64,000 nt of DNA. Origin: Hyphomicrobiaceae bacterium. GTDB taxonomy: Bacteria > Pseudomonadota > Alphaproteobacteria > Rhizobiales > Hyphomicrobiaceae. A program made the translations under genes and the position numbers. This document shows positions 1 to 9,465 of the stretch, one piece after another. How positions within the stretch are numbered: the first letter of the stretch is position 1; each line of letters starts with the position of its first letter. The notes below the pieces were generated by a model. It saw only the letters and a list, made by a program, of their open reading frames with translations. It searched no databases and was not told where the DNA came from. Location: positions 806,001-870,000 of the forward strand of contig JALHMB010000001.1 of the NCBI GenBank assembly GCA_022844275.1, written 5' to 3'.

Positions 1-2100
1 GCTGCTAATGGTAAGCCGCCCGCCGGCAGGCATAGCGTCGCGCGCATTGATGGCCAAGTTGAGAATGGAGTTCTCAAGCTGATTTTGATCGCAACGCGTC
101 GTCCAAAGATCGCCGGCGAGATCTAGCCGGAGTTCAATACTCTCTCCCACCGTTCGGCGGACGAGTTCCTCCATGGACACGATCAGCGGGTTCACCCGAA
201 TTGTCTTTGGATCGAGCGGTTGTCGTCGAGAAAAGGCAAGCAGGCGATGTGTGAGCGCCGTCGCGCGATTTGACGAGGTCATGGCAGCATTGATGTATCG
301 TTGGATCTCGCCCAACCTGCCATCGGCAAGTCGCTTTTGGGCGAGATCCAGGGAACCGACGATGCCCTGCAGAAGGTTATTGAAGTCGTGCGCGATGCCG
401 CCCGTGAGCTGTCCCACAGCTTCCATTTTCTGAGCTTGGCGAAGAGCTTCTTCGGTCTGTCGAAGTGTTTCTGCGGCCGCCTTATCAGGTGTGATGTCTC
501 GGGCGACGGCGTAGATGCGGCCTTCGTGGGATGCCGCAGTCCAAGACAGCCAACGATACGAGCCATCACTATGCCGTAAGCGGTTCTCGAACCGATTTGT
601 GATGCCACCCGCAGCCAGGTGCGCCGTTTCCTCCCGCGTGCGGAGTACGTCGTCCGGATGCTCGAGCCATTCCGACGTACGCCCCAACAACTCGTCGGCA
701 GACCAGCCAAGCATCGCGGCGCCAGCAGGGTTCACGTTCTGCCATCTACCATGGACGTCCGAGACCACGAGCATGTCCTGCGACACGTTCCAGATCCGGT
801 CGCGCTCCTGCGTACGCGCTTCAACCTGCGCCTGCAGGTCGATCTCTGCCTGCTTGGCGGCGGTGACATCATGGGCGATCCCGATGAAGCCGATGTGCTC
901 GCCACCCGCCCCCCAGCGAGGCCGTGCCTCTGACCGCATCCAGCGCCACTGGCCGTCGGCGCGTCGGTAACGTGCTTCGAGCACAAACGGCTTCTTCGAG
1001 CTTTCCCCCGTCGCCTGTTCGCTCAGGATGCGCTGTAGGTCCTCGGGATGAAGAGCCTTGCGCAAATCAAAGCTGAGGGCCTCGTCATGGCCAATACCCA
1101 GAAAATCTATATAGGCCTGATTGACGAATGCGCGTTTTCCTTCGAGACGGCTGACCCACATGGGTACCGGCGCGCTATTGGCAATGAGGCGGAATCGTCC
1201 CTCGCTCTCCCGAAGCGCCTGCGCAGCGAACTTGCTTTCGGTGATATCGATATGTGCGCCGAACAATCGCACCGCTCGTCCATGCAGATCTCGCTCGATC
1301 TCTGCTTTGACGGCAATCCATCGCATCTGGCCATCGCTCGGGCGTACGATCCGATATTCGGAGTAGTAGTCGCGAACATCTCCCTTCACTGCATCCAGAA
1401 ATTGGCGCTCGGTCTTCTCGCGGTCCTCCGGATGTATGCGCTGCACCCATGCTTCATGCGTTTCGTGTTTGGCTTCCGGAGGCAGACCATGGATTGTTAG
1501 GTACTCAGGGGAGCGTTCATTGCGGAAGCCATCTCTCAGGTCGACCTCGACGCCGCCCACCTTTCCGATTTGCTGTACACGCGTAAGTGCTGCCCTGCTC
1601 TTTTGAAGTTCGCGCTCCGCCAATACGCGATCGGTCGTTTCAATGACGATTGCGAGCACGCCCGCCGGTCGACCGTTGTCGTCCAGCAAGGGGCTATAGT
1701 CGAGATCCAACCATGCGTCGGCCGGGCGACCAGGACGATAGAGGAGTAGATGCTCGTTCCGGAAGGACAGGGTTTCCCCGCGCAGTCCGGTTTCCATCAC
1801 ACGCGCGTTGAGATCCGCAACCTCAGGCCAGCCCTCTAATACCTTTGATCCCAACAGGTTTGGATGTCGCCCACCGGCAAACTGCGAATAGGCGTCGTTA
1901 TAGATCATGATGCCGTCTCGCCCCCACAGCATCACGAGCGGCACCGGTGACAAGAGAACGATATCTACCGCGGTCTTCAGACTCTGCGGCCACGCTGTGA
2001 TGGGACCTAGAGAGGTTTGCGACCAGTCGAATGCGCGGATAAGTGCGCCCATCTGCCCACCCCTGGAGGGGAAGGTCGGATGCCCTGCCATATCCTGCAT
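1..2100 (-). CDS. Multi-PAS sensor histidine kinase (3' end cut by window edge)
   Basis: I translated this leftward frame directly; it stays open from the ATG at 2100 to base 1, so the C-terminus lies outside the window. The N-terminus (MQDMAGHPTFPSRGG...) leads into at least four successive PAS modules, each ending in the usual W-x-D/R-x-(T/S) style strand and separated by short helices. The H-box reads GGIAHDFNNLLQG, with the phospho-accepting His at about base 390. The N-box reads LNLAINARDAMPAGG near base 30, so the ATPase domain has just begun when the window ends. No membrane segment is visible, which suggests a cytoplasmic sensor of the type that phosphorylates a separate or C-terminal receiver. 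A second in-frame ATG lies at 2091 and a third at 2052, so the exact start is uncertain. The ligand cannot be deduced. Confidence 0.85.
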   Translation of the reverse strand, partial: MQDMAGHPTFPSRGGQMGALIRAFDWSQTSLGPITAWPQSLKTAVDIVLLSPVPLVMLWGRDGIMIYNDAYSQFAGGRHPNLLGSKVLEGWPEVADLNARVMETGLRGETLSFRNEHLLLYRPGRPADAWLDLDYSPLLDDNGRPAGVLAIVIETTDRVLAERELQKSRAALTRVQQIGKVGGVEVDLRDGFRNERSPEYLTIHGLPPEAKHETHEAWVQRIHPEDREKTERQFLDAVKGDVRDYYSEYRIVRPSDGQMRWIAVKAEIERDLHGRAVRLFGAHIDITESKFAAQALRESEGRFRLIANSAPVPMWVSRLEGKRAFVNQAYIDFLGIGHDEALSFDLRKALHPEDLQRILSEQATGESSKKPFVLEARYRRADGQWRWMRSEARPRWGAGGEHIGFIGIAHDVTAAKQAEIDLQAQVEARTQERDRIWNVSQDMLVVSDVHGRWQNVNPAGAAMLGWSADELLGRTSEWLEHPDDVLRTREETAHLAAGGITNRFENRLRHSDGSYRWLSWTAASHEGRIYAVARDITPDKAAAETLRQTEEALRQAQKMEAVGQLTGGIAHDFNNLLQGIVGSLDLAQKRLADGRLGEIQRYINAAMTSSNRATALTHRLLAFSRRQPLDPKTIRVNPLIVSMEELVRRTVGESIELRLDLAGDLWTTRCDQNQLENSILNLAINARDAMPAGGRLTISS

Positions 2101-2603
2101 TTCAGTCGTTTTTCCCGTACAGACACATTGGATACACCAACGCGAGCGGTTAAACGATAGCGGGGGCATTTGGTTCCACTTTTACGGAGCCGTTTTGGAA
2201 GTCGGGCACGACCGATGGAGCACTACTCTTCAGCTTCGGACGCCGACGCCATGCCGGTAACGTGTCGCCTCTACCCGGAACTAGCGGCGCTGGTTTTGGA
2301 GCTGCGTCTCACAGAAATCGGGCTCGATCTTCCGCGGCCTGCGATATTGTTGCTTCTCTCGGTCCGGCGTGTACGGGCCTGCGCAATGCAGGTTCTGGTC
2401 CCTTCCTGTATCTGGCGATTCAGCCATTAGCCCGCCCGCCCTCTCATTTCCACGAGTTGAAAGGCGCGTCCGCGTGTTGCTAGCTCACACTGGCGCGCCC
2501 CCGCGCGGCGAGACTCCCCGAGTACTCAGCCGTCGCGCGAGGTTGGCCGAATGCTTCTCCGCCTACCCTGGGGATAGAGCGCGACCAAGCATAGCACCGG
2601 CTT
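2101..2603. other. Non-coding gap, nothing recognised
   Basis: About 500 bases lie between the PAS kinase start and the opgH stop. I read both strands and found only short frames without good start sites or family motifs. The promoter of the PAS kinase should lie in the first part, but I could not identify a convincing -35/-10 pair. Confidence 0.5.
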
Positions 2604-4412
2604 CTACTTAGAGGGTGTGCCGTCAAACGGATGAGAGGTCATCCAAGTTACGAGAGGCGACAGAATAAGGCCCATGACGACCGGAGTGAGCCAAGCGAGG
2701 GCGTACCACGAAAGTGACGCGGCAGCTGCCGCGAGGAGAACCCCCATGCCAATATGAGCGGCATGAAACCTCAGCGCGTCGGCCAATGGAACGACCGTAC
2801 CCTGACGCCTCTGCGGCTTCCAGCCAGCGTCCTGGCGCAAGAGGATCTGTATAAGCGCTCTCACGTGGTTCAGCATTGTCACCGGCGCAACAAGCACGCT
2901 GTGAACAAGCTCGATAACCCAAAGACTCGCCAGATTGCCACCTTTCTCGAACAGCTGGCGATCGCGATGCAGCCGCGCGAGCATCATGGCTAACCCCAAC
3001 AATTTTGGAAGCAGCACGACCGCCATGGTGGCAATCAGCAGACGCAAGGCCGCCACGGGATCGTACGTCGGCCAGTTCGGAAAAAGAGATTTGGTGCTGT
3101 CGAAGTAGCTGACGACGCGCTGCTGCTCGATCCAGATCAGCCAGAGACCGAGCAAAATCACGAGGAGCCACACGGCGGATGACACGTAACCCGCAATGCC
3201 CATCCCCAAATGCAGACGGCTCACAGGAGTAAGCCCTCTAGCGCCTAGTATGCGGGCATGTTGCAGATTTCCCTGCATCCAGCGCCGATCCCGCACCGCC
3301 ATTTCGACGAATGTCGGGGGGCTTTGCTCATGCGTCCCATCAAGGCTCGTCAGCAGCGCGACACGCCAGCCAGCCCGCCTCAACAACGCCGCTTCGACGA
3401 AGTCGTGACTCTGAATATGCCCGCCCCAAGGGACATCTCCCGATAAGACGGGCAGGCCAGCGCTCTCGGCAAACGCCCGAGTTCGAATGATCGCGTTGTG
3501 ACCCCAGTAATTACCCGACGCACCTTGCCAGGCCGCCAGTCCCGCGGCACTGAGCGGGCCGAATGCATTATTTGCGAAGGCCTGCAGCCGGGAGAATACG
3601 GTCTGGCCAAGCGAGAGGCGCGGCACCGTTTGAATAAGGGCTGTGTCGGGATGGGCTTGCATAGTGCAAACCAGCTGCATGAGTGTTTCGGCAGACATGA
3701 CGCTGTCAGCGTCGAACACGACGAAATAGTCGTATCCGCCGCCGTGCGAGCGCACCCAATCTGCAATGTTTCCCGCCTTTTTTCCGACGTTGCGGGCACG
3801 ATTGCGGTACGCAAAGGTAACCCGCCCACCGATCTCGCGCGACAGCAGCCTGAAAATATCGCGCTCGGCGGCCCTGTCTTCCTGAGATTGGCTGTCGCTG
3901 ACGACGAAGACAGCGAAGGCGTCGAGCGCGCCTCTGTTATCAAGGTCCTCGACGAGACTACGAATGACACCGGCTATTTCACGTGCGTCTTCGTGATAGA
4001 CGGGGAAGAGGAGAGCCGTGCGTGAACCATGCGGTATTTCCGCCGGTTCGGGCGACATGGAATTGCCCTCGGTACCAGCCGCCAGAGCACATATACCGAC
4101 CAAGGCATTGGCTGCTCCGAAGGCTACCCAAGAAAACGTGAGCGTCGATAGGCCGAGAAAGAGGTAGTGCAGCGGCGTACTGCCGTTGTGCAGGGCGAGC
4201 GCGGAGTAGAGGGCCGCTGCAAACACGGAAGTAGCGACAGCAGTCGTGAGCAGCAACACGACACCAACGATACGTGATGCCAGCGAATCTCGAACGCCGA
4301 GCATACGCTCCTGGCTATCCTGCCAGAGTTCCTGTTCGTTCATCTCGGCAGGCTGTGCCTTGAGCGGCGGTCGAGCCAGCCATCGATCTTTGGCTCGGGA
4401 GTTGTCCGTCAT
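2604..4412 (-). CDS. opgH: Glucans biosynthesis glucosyltransferase H (OpgH/MdoH)
   Basis: This 602-residue inner-membrane family 2 glycosyltransferase should polymerise UDP-glucose into the beta-1,2-linked backbone of osmoregulated periplasmic glucans and pass it across the membrane. Hydrophobic segments flank residues 47-110, and several more lie at the C-terminus (about 400-590). The cytoplasmic catalytic domain shows the DAD metal-binding motif at 234-236, HDFVEA at about 336-341 and RDRRWMQGN at about 374-382, equivalent to the (Q/R)xxRW motif. It is shorter than the enterobacterial protein (about 850 residues), as is usual in alphaproteobacteria. Its ATG overlaps the opgG stop by 4 bases, so the two are translationally coupled in one leftward operon. 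No opgC or opgD is adjacent. Confidence 0.95.
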   Translation of the reverse strand: MTDNSRAKDRWLARPPLKAQPAEMNEQELWQDSQERMLGVRDSLASRIVGVVLLLTTAVATSVFAAALYSALALHNGSTPLHYLFLGLSTLTFSWVAFGAANALVGICALAAGTEGNSMSPEPAEIPHGSRTALLFPVYHEDAREIAGVIRSLVEDLDNRGALDAFAVFVVSDSQSQEDRAAERDIFRLLSREIGGRVTFAYRNRARNVGKKAGNIADWVRSHGGGYDYFVVFDADSVMSAETLMQLVCTMQAHPDTALIQTVPRLSLGQTVFSRLQAFANNAFGPLSAAGLAAWQGASGNYWGHNAIIRTRAFAESAGLPVLSGDVPWGGHIQSHDFVEAALLRRAGWRVALLTSLDGTHEQSPPTFVEMAVRDRRWMQGNLQHARILGARGLTPVSRLHLGMGIAGYVSSAVWLLVILLGLWLIWIEQQRVVSYFDSTKSLFPNWPTYDPVAALRLLIATMAVVLLPKLLGLAMMLARLHRDRQLFEKGGNLASLWVIELVHSVLVAPVTMLNHVRALIQILLRQDAGWKPQRRQGTVVPLADALRFHAAHIGMGVLLAAAAASLSWYALAWLTPVVMGLILSPLVTWMTSHPFDGTPSK

Positions 4413-6019
4413 TGGCTACCCGTCCATCGGTAGAGCCAGGTCTCGGGCACACGGCCATTCCAGTCGCTCAAGTTTACTCGCAACTCTGCGAGCTCCTTCC
4501 CCTTCGGATCGAAAATGAGACTGACGCGTAGCCCACCGGTCTCGGGATTCGGCTGTACGACAACGTTGCGTATCTCGCCGGCCGATGTTGATGCCTTCGC
4601 TTCGGGCAAATCGCTTTCCGAAAAGCGCTCCCGATCGAGATAGTCAATGACGACATGAACACTCCCTGCCTCGTCATGATACGCGCGGCCGACACGCGTG
4701 TCGGAAATCCATGGCCCGACAAAGCGGGCTGGATCTTCATCGCGCCAGCGTAGACGATAGTTGAGCTGATGCTCGCGCCCCTGCTCCAGAGGTTGTGCAG
4801 GGCGCCAGAAGGCTACGATATTATCGTGGATCTCTTCTTCGGTCGGAAGCTCGACCAAGAAGACGCTGCCTCGGCCGACACCGCTTACGAACTCAATCCA
4901 CGCGCTAGGACGGCGCTCATAGCGCGCTTCCAAATCCTGATAATCGTTGAACTGGCGACGACGCTGGATCAGACCGAAGCCGCGCGGATTGTCGTCGACG
5001 AAGGCACTCACCTGTAGCTTGCGAGGATTGGAAAGCGGCCGCCATATGCGCTCGCCGCTGCCGTTCAAGATCGCAAGCCCATCGGAATCGTGGACGCGTG
5101 GGCGAAAATCCCGCACGCGTACCGGATTGACCGGCCCGACCAGGAACATACTCGTCAGTGGTGCAATGCCAATCTCGGGAAGTGCCTGTCGCGGGTAGAG
5201 CGTTGCGCTCACATCGATGATGGTCTCCGATCCAGGATACACGATAAAGGTGTACGCACCGCTCGCCGAGGGGCTGTCGAGCAGCGCATGAATGGTGATG
5301 ACATTCGCCTGGTCGGAAGGCTTCTCCACCCAGAACTTCCGGAAAGATGGGAATTCCTCCCCCTTGGTGCTCGCAGTACCGATGGCGAGTCCTCTTGCCG
5401 AAAGTCCATAAGTATGGCCCCGGCCGAGAGCGCGGAAGTAGCTCGCGCCCTGGAAGACAATGATCTCGTCCGCCTTGTCCGCACCATTCAAGGGACCGCT
5501 CACACGGAAACCGGAGAGCGGCATCTCTGCTGCCTTCAGTCGCTCATCTGAAGCGCCTTCTCGCTCGTCGAGAAAGTCGGCTCCCGTAAACTTCACCGCC
5601 TGCGCCCTGCCATCCTCGATCGCTAGGATCTCCACGGGACGCTTGAAGAGCCAGCCGAGCGGAAGCCCGTGGAGCTCCAATCCCGGAGGTCGGCGATGCC
5701 AAAGAGCGCGCGTTGGCTGAAAACGCAGTCGCCGATACTCGTCATAAGTAGCGGGCGCGACAGATCCCACCTCATCTACTGGTTTGTGGGCAGAGAAAGA
5801 AAGCTCGCGTGCCTCTTTGTGCACGGCCTCGCGAATACTTAGCGGCGGCGCAGAACTCTCCTGCGAGCCTCCGGAACCTCGTGTGCCCTGGCCGGGCTCC
5901 GCAAGAGACGAGTTACCCCAAATGCCTAAACCCAACAGGACGCCGACGCTTGAAGCAGCGAGCTTCCGAAGCGGCCGCTTTACAATGTCACCCACTGACG
6001 CTCTGGCAAGCTCGAGCAT
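4409..6019 (-). CDS. opgG: Glucans biosynthesis protein G (OpgG/MdoG), periplasmic
   Basis: This 536-residue protein belongs to the OpgG/OpgD family, which acts in the periplasm on nascent osmoregulated glucans. The N-terminus has basic residues (KRPLRK) followed by a hydrophobic stretch (about 20-40) ending near SSLA, consistent with a Sec signal peptide and export. The body contains family-typical sequence such as RFQPTRALWHRRPPGLEL and ASYFRALGRG, and a C-terminal segment on corrected fatty or glucan-type loading that I cannot assign further. It is the first gene of the opgG-opgH pair; the downstream gene starts inside its stop codon. Length agrees with the family (about 510-550). Expression may respond to osmolarity as in other bacteria, but I saw no operator. 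Confidence 0.93.
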   Translation of the reverse strand: MLELARASVGDIVKRPLRKLAASSVGVLLGLGIWGNSSLAEPGQGTRGSGGSQESSAPPLSIREAVHKEARELSFSAHKPVDEVGSVAPATYDEYRRLRFQPTRALWHRRPPGLELHGLPLGWLFKRPVEILAIEDGRAQAVKFTGADFLDEREGASDERLKAAEMPLSGFRVSGPLNGADKADEIIVFQGASYFRALGRGHTYGLSARGLAIGTASTKGEEFPSFRKFWVEKPSDQANVITIHALLDSPSASGAYTFIVYPGSETIIDVSATLYPRQALPEIGIAPLTSMFLVGPVNPVRVRDFRPRVHDSDGLAILNGSGERIWRPLSNPRKLQVSAFVDDNPRGFGLIQRRRQFNDYQDLEARYERRPSAWIEFVSGVGRGSVFLVELPTEEEIHDNIVAFWRPAQPLEQGREHQLNYRLRWRDEDPARFVGPWISDTRVGRAYHDEAGSVHVVIDYLDRERFSESDLPEAKASTSAGEIRNVVVQPNPETGGLRVSLIFDPKGKELAELRVNLSDWNGRVPETWLYRWTGSQ

Positions 6020-6617
6020 TCACACCATCCATTTGCTGCGGATTGCAGACGAACGCGCCAGTTAACGCATTGTTCCGTGGCGGCAAACGATGCCTAGACT
6101 CCACCGCAACGCGCGTTGCAGGACCACCGATAGAAGCGGACATCAATGGGTTGCCCGACTGTGGCGAGGGACCGCTGCCAGCGACGGCAATCCAATTAAG
6201 TCGAAAAGCAGAGGCCGGTTTGCCCTGGCTAGAGCTGTGGCTTGCGATCTCTCACGAACGTATGGCTGCTCGAGCAGTTCCTGCTCAAACCGTCGTAGCA
6301 GGAGGCATCAATGATCTCCGAAGCTCATCGAAGCCGCCCGGCCTGACGGATCGATATAGGCGGAAGCGAGTTCTCTCTTATAGCGCTTGGCGATCGGTTA
6401 CGGCGTCATGATCCACCATCATTCTAAGTGCCATCCCGCTGCTGATCGTGCGCGCTTGCCTTCCAGCAGCCGGATAGTTGAAGCATCGAGATGCAATAAC
6501 AGTAGATGCCATCAGACGCGCCGGTTCGCCTGCGCCAGCTTCGACAGAGCGCGAACGTTCTGCGCCAATATTCTTCTCAGGCCGTCGTTCAGTTTTCCTT
6601 GAGCATGGCGCGCGCTC
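6020..6617. other. Non-coding gap upstream of opgG
   Basis: About 600 bases lie between opgG and the ion-channel gene, which are both read leftward. No frame has a recognisable motif or credible ribosome site. A strong AGGAGG at about 6298 is followed by only an 11-codon frame. The gap should hold the opgGH promoter, but no clear hexamers were recognised. Confidence 0.45.
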
Positions 6618-7046
6618 TTACCGCTCGCCGCTGGGCGCCGGCAATATTCGCCTGAGCACTTCAAAAATGACGGCTGTGGACCAGCCAAACGACAGCACGC
6701 CGTTCATTGCCGTCATTGGCGCGAGCAAGTTCCAGCGCTCCAACGGGGTCACGTCGCCGTAGCCAAGCGTCGTGTAGTTCACAAAGGCAAAGTAGACGAG
6801 ATCAGTGTCAGGAGGCGCAATATGGATGAGCGAATAGGCAAATGACCAAACCAACACTTCGGCAAGGTGCGCGATCATCAGCACCAATGCGGTCGCGCTC
6901 ATGACAGCGATCAACCGAAGCGATTGATGCGACGGTGCACGTTCACTCGTGTTGCGCGCAGCCCGTATTACGGCATCCATAAATATTGCGTGGATCGCTA
7001 TGTTGCAGACGCTGATGGCAATGCCCAGAAGGAATTGGCGCAGCAT
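6618..7046 (-). CDS. Small two-TM potassium channel-family protein
   Basis: This 142-residue membrane protein has the K+ selectivity-filter signature TTLGYGDV at about residues 92-99, preceded by a pore-helix-like segment (DLVYFAFVNY) and flanked by hydrophobic segments at about 3-22, 45-72 and 103-130. This is the Ion_trans_2-type minimal pore without a cytoplasmic RCK/TrkA-N regulatory domain. It probably forms a tetrameric K+ channel in the inner membrane. It sits 36 bases downstream of the Ca2+/H+ antiporter gene and in the same direction, so the two cation transporters may be co-transcribed. Gating cannot be deduced because no sensor domain is present. Confidence 0.85.
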   Translation of the reverse strand: MLRQFLLGIAISVCNIAIHAIFMDAVIRAARNTSERAPSHQSLRLIAVMSATALVLMIAHLAEVLVWSFAYSLIHIAPPDTDLVYFAFVNYTTLGYGDVTPLERWNLLAPMTAMNGVLSFGWSTAVIFEVLRRILPAPSGER

Positions 7047-7082
7047 GTGAGCGCTCAGCTGTGTTCGAGGGAGTAGGCTCCT

Positions 7083-8177
7083 TCACTGTAGCCGGGGCGG
7101 CAACAGGTAGAGTGTCATGGCGAAAATTAAATACACCATCAGCATGAGCACTCCCACAAACCACGCCGATCGCCCGCTGTTGGTGACGAGGGAAGCGGTC
7201 ATGGTGGCGATGAGCATCATAACCACCGCGCCCGGCCAGAATTTTAGGTCCATCGGCGCCGGGGCAATCACGTAGCTCAAAAGCACGAGAACGGGAGCGA
7301 CAAACAGCGCGATCTGCGATGCGCTCCCCAGAGCGATACCCACGCTCAGGTTCAGCCGGTCCTTGCGCGCGGCAGAAAACGCCGAGGCCATCTCCGCCGC
7401 GCCGCCCACCAGCGCCACGACAATGAACCCCACGAATGCCGGTGTCATCCCGAACGCCACCGCAGCCTGCTGCACCGACTCGACGAACACCTCGCTCACC
7501 AGCGCGACCAGCACGGTGACGCCAGCCAGTGTGGCCAGTGCCAAGCCCAGCGGCCATGGCGTTTCGCCTGCTTCCTGATGCTCCGCGCTGGCGAAAAATT
7601 CGCGATGTGTCTTGAGGGAGAACAACAGGCCCAGTCCATAGGCGGCGATAAGAAGCACGGCAAGACTGAGGCTCAGCTTCTCGACGAACGCCGGCTCCGC
7701 CAGGGATTCGGCTCCAGAGAGAACCGAGGGAACCAACATGGCGATCGTGGCCAAAAAGAGCAGCCCCGCTTGCAGGCGCGCGCTGGCTCGGTTGTATTCC
7801 TGCACGTGGTGCTTGAGGCCGCCGAGCAGAAACGACGCTCCCAACATGAACAGCACGTTGGTGACAATCGCCCCGGCGATGGATGCCTTCACCAGCGTGT
7901 ATTGCCCGGCGCGCAGTGCGGCCAGCGCGATGACCAATTCGGTCAGGTTCCCCAGCGTAGCGTTGAGCAGACCACCGACCGTGTCGCCCGTCTTGGCAGC
8001 CACGGATTCGGTGGCATGGCTCAGCAACGCGGCCAGCGGCACGATTGCCAAGACTGACAGCACGAAGTGAAGCGTGTGCGCTTCTGGCTTCATCTTGTGC
8101 GCGATTAACGCCGCGGGCACGAAAGCCAGCAGCCAAAGCAGAGGATTGCGACGGATTTCCTTGAGCAAGAGGTTCAT
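7083..8177 (-). CDS. Calcium/proton antiporter (CaCA superfamily, CAX/ChaA type)
   Basis: The protein has about ten or eleven hydrophobic segments and the two alpha-repeat signatures of the cation/Ca2+ exchanger superfamily: GNLTELVIALAAL in the first half and GGAAEMASAF in the second. An acidic-rich segment (EHQEAGETPW) separates the halves, as in other CAX proteins. I chose the ATG at 8177 (MNLLLKEIRRNPLLW) because the family begins with a short N-terminus before the first membrane segment. The frame is open upstream to 8294, but those 39 residues are low-complexity and unlike the family. It probably exports Ca2+ (or Na+/K+ at high pH) in exchange for H+. The second alpha-repeat has GGAAEM where GNAAEH is usual, so ion specificity may differ. 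The K+ channel gene follows 36 bases later. Confidence 0.88.
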   Translation of the reverse strand: MNLLLKEIRRNPLLWLLAFVPAALIAHKMKPEAHTLHFVLSVLAIVPLAALLSHATESVAAKTGDTVGGLLNATLGNLTELVIALAALRAGQYTLVKASIAGAIVTNVLFMLGASFLLGGLKHHVQEYNRASARLQAGLLFLATIAMLVPSVLSGAESLAEPAFVEKLSLSLAVLLIAAYGLGLLFSLKTHREFFASAEHQEAGETPWPLGLALATLAGVTVLVALVSEVFVESVQQAAVAFGMTPAFVGFIVVALVGGAAEMASAFSAARKDRLNLSVGIALGSASQIALFVAPVLVLLSYVIAPAPMDLKFWPGAVVMMLIATMTASLVTNSGRSAWFVGVLMLMVYLIFAMTLYLLPPRLQ

Positions 8178-8679
8178 GGGCGGCCCAGCAACGGTGACGG
8201 CGCCAGTCTGTGCCTGACAATCGTGGCATTCGGTTCGTGCCGAAGAAATGCTTCTGAGGGGATTGGGCTGAGGGTATTTCCCGATAGCGGGCATTCACTC
8301 AAGGAAGCGTCGTCTTGACGGAGCTTTCACTGCGGCGATTGCTGATGCAATGAGGGCAATCAGCGTTGACGCCCCATGCCTAGCGTAGCCTCCTAATGAC
8401 GAGCAGCCATCAGCAGCCACCCTGAGAGTCAATGCGCTCGTCCCGGATCGACGCGTAAGCCATTATTCCTGGAAATCTATGCGTGATACGCTGAAACGTA
8501 AACCTGAGCTTCTTGTTGTCGGCGCTCCGGCGGCCCTCGCACCCAAAGGGCACGGCCGGACGCCCGCGAGAAGCCCCGCGCAACAATCTTTGCAGTCGAC
8601 CCAAGGCGACACTAGAAGCGGCGCCTTGGGTTCCTGCTGTCTTGGAGACCGTCGGTCGCGCCTGCCGACACGAGCTCTA
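8178..8679. other. Non-coding gap with one inverted repeat
   Basis: About 500 bases separate the antiporter start from the stop of the Cys-rich secreted protein gene. I found no coding signal. The only structure I recognise is the 10-bp inverted repeat at 8599-8631, listed separately. Confidence 0.4.
8599..8631 (-). terminator. Possible terminator hairpin after the Cys-rich protein gene
   Basis: ACCCAAGGCG (8599-8608) pairs perfectly with CGCCTTGGGT (8622-8631) around a 13-base loop. It lies about 50 bases beyond the stop of the leftward gene at 8680. There is no T-run after the stem in either direction, so it may be a 3'-end stabiliser or a factor-assisted terminator and not an intrinsic one. 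Confidence 0.4.
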
Positions 8680-9402
8680 CTATCGCTTCGCTTCGGGTAG
8701 GGCGCGAACCTCGGATTCTGACAGCTGCACATTGAGCCCGGGAGACGGATTCATTTTGTCGGCTGTTATAGTCACCGGCTTCGTTCCGATACCCAAGTTG
8801 CGACCAATGTCGACCTGGATGGAATGGATGCCGCCATCTGGGCTTCGGGTGACGGCAATGATCTGGCCCAATCTCTTGTTGTCTGAGCTGAAGACAGGCA
8901 TGCCCGATTGTGCAGTGAGCATCGAAACTCTACGCACTAGGCCTCCGACGATGGCCTGGCACGAAGTCGTAAGAGAACCCTTCTTTTGCTCGATACATGC
9001 CCCGATTTTGCCTGAACTGCCGCACAGCGCCTGGATCTCGCTCAGGCATCCTTCTGCGGCCCGGTCGATGTTGCGTCGGAGTTGGATTGATGTGCGGATC
9101 AGCGCAGACCGGCACTCCCTGCTGATCTGGTCTTCATGGGCCAACATGCACATCGCAATGCGGCCACCTCCGGATGTGACGCCTTCGCAGAACTCCTCAA
9201 TGTCGTCATCGCAAGCGTCCATCACTCTGTCGATCGCTTCCGCAACGCTGCTGCGCAGAGTGTTTTGGGAGCGCTCGTCAGGCGCCTCGCCTTGAGTCCC
9301 GGTACTGGCAGGCCCGGGATCCTTTTTTGCTGGTGACTCCTGACTCGAAACCGTGACCGGGACGAGCACAAGTGCCGCCGCAACCAATGCGGCCTTGAAC
9401 AT
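8680..9402 (-). CDS. Exported Cys-rich-repeat protein with C-terminal PRC-barrel-like domain
   Basis: I chose the ATG at 9402 (MFKAALVAAALVLVPVTVSS) because GGAGGAATTCT precedes it directly and it opens a clean signal peptide, cleaved near SSQ. The mature protein has a Pro/Lys/Asp-rich spacer. Two copies of a Cys-rich repeat follow, of the type seen in eukaryotic GLG1 and in many Rhizobiales secreted proteins (CDDDIEEFCEGVTSGGGRIA and CLSEIQALCGSSGKIGACIE). The last 70 residues (MPVFSSDNKRLGQIIAV...) resemble a PRC-barrel/photosystem-reaction-centre H-like fold. Eight or more cysteines suggest disulphides, so it should fold in the periplasm or outside. The function is unknown. It lies 63 bases after the stop of the repeat protein upstream, and both are leftward and secreted. 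Confidence 0.7.
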   Translation of the reverse strand: MFKAALVAAALVLVPVTVSSQESPAKKDPGPASTGTQGEAPDERSQNTLRSSVAEAIDRVMDACDDDIEEFCEGVTSGGGRIAMCMLAHEDQISRECRSALIRTSIQLRRNIDRAAEGCLSEIQALCGSSGKIGACIEQKKGSLTTSCQAIVGGLVRRVSMLTAQSGMPVFSSDNKRLGQIIAVTRSPDGGIHSIQVDIGRNLGIGTKPVTITADKMNPSPGLNVQLSESEVRALPEAKR

Positions 9403-9465
9403 AGAATTCCTCCATCTCCACCCCAATCGGGGATCCAACGAATGCGCTTGCGTAGATCTGGAGAC

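Noticed and set aside
6943-8298. 451-codon minus-strand frame overlapping the K+ channel and Ca2+/H+ antiporter genes
   Set aside because: It is out of frame with two clear membrane proteins and its translation is Arg/Gly/Ala-rich shadow sequence.
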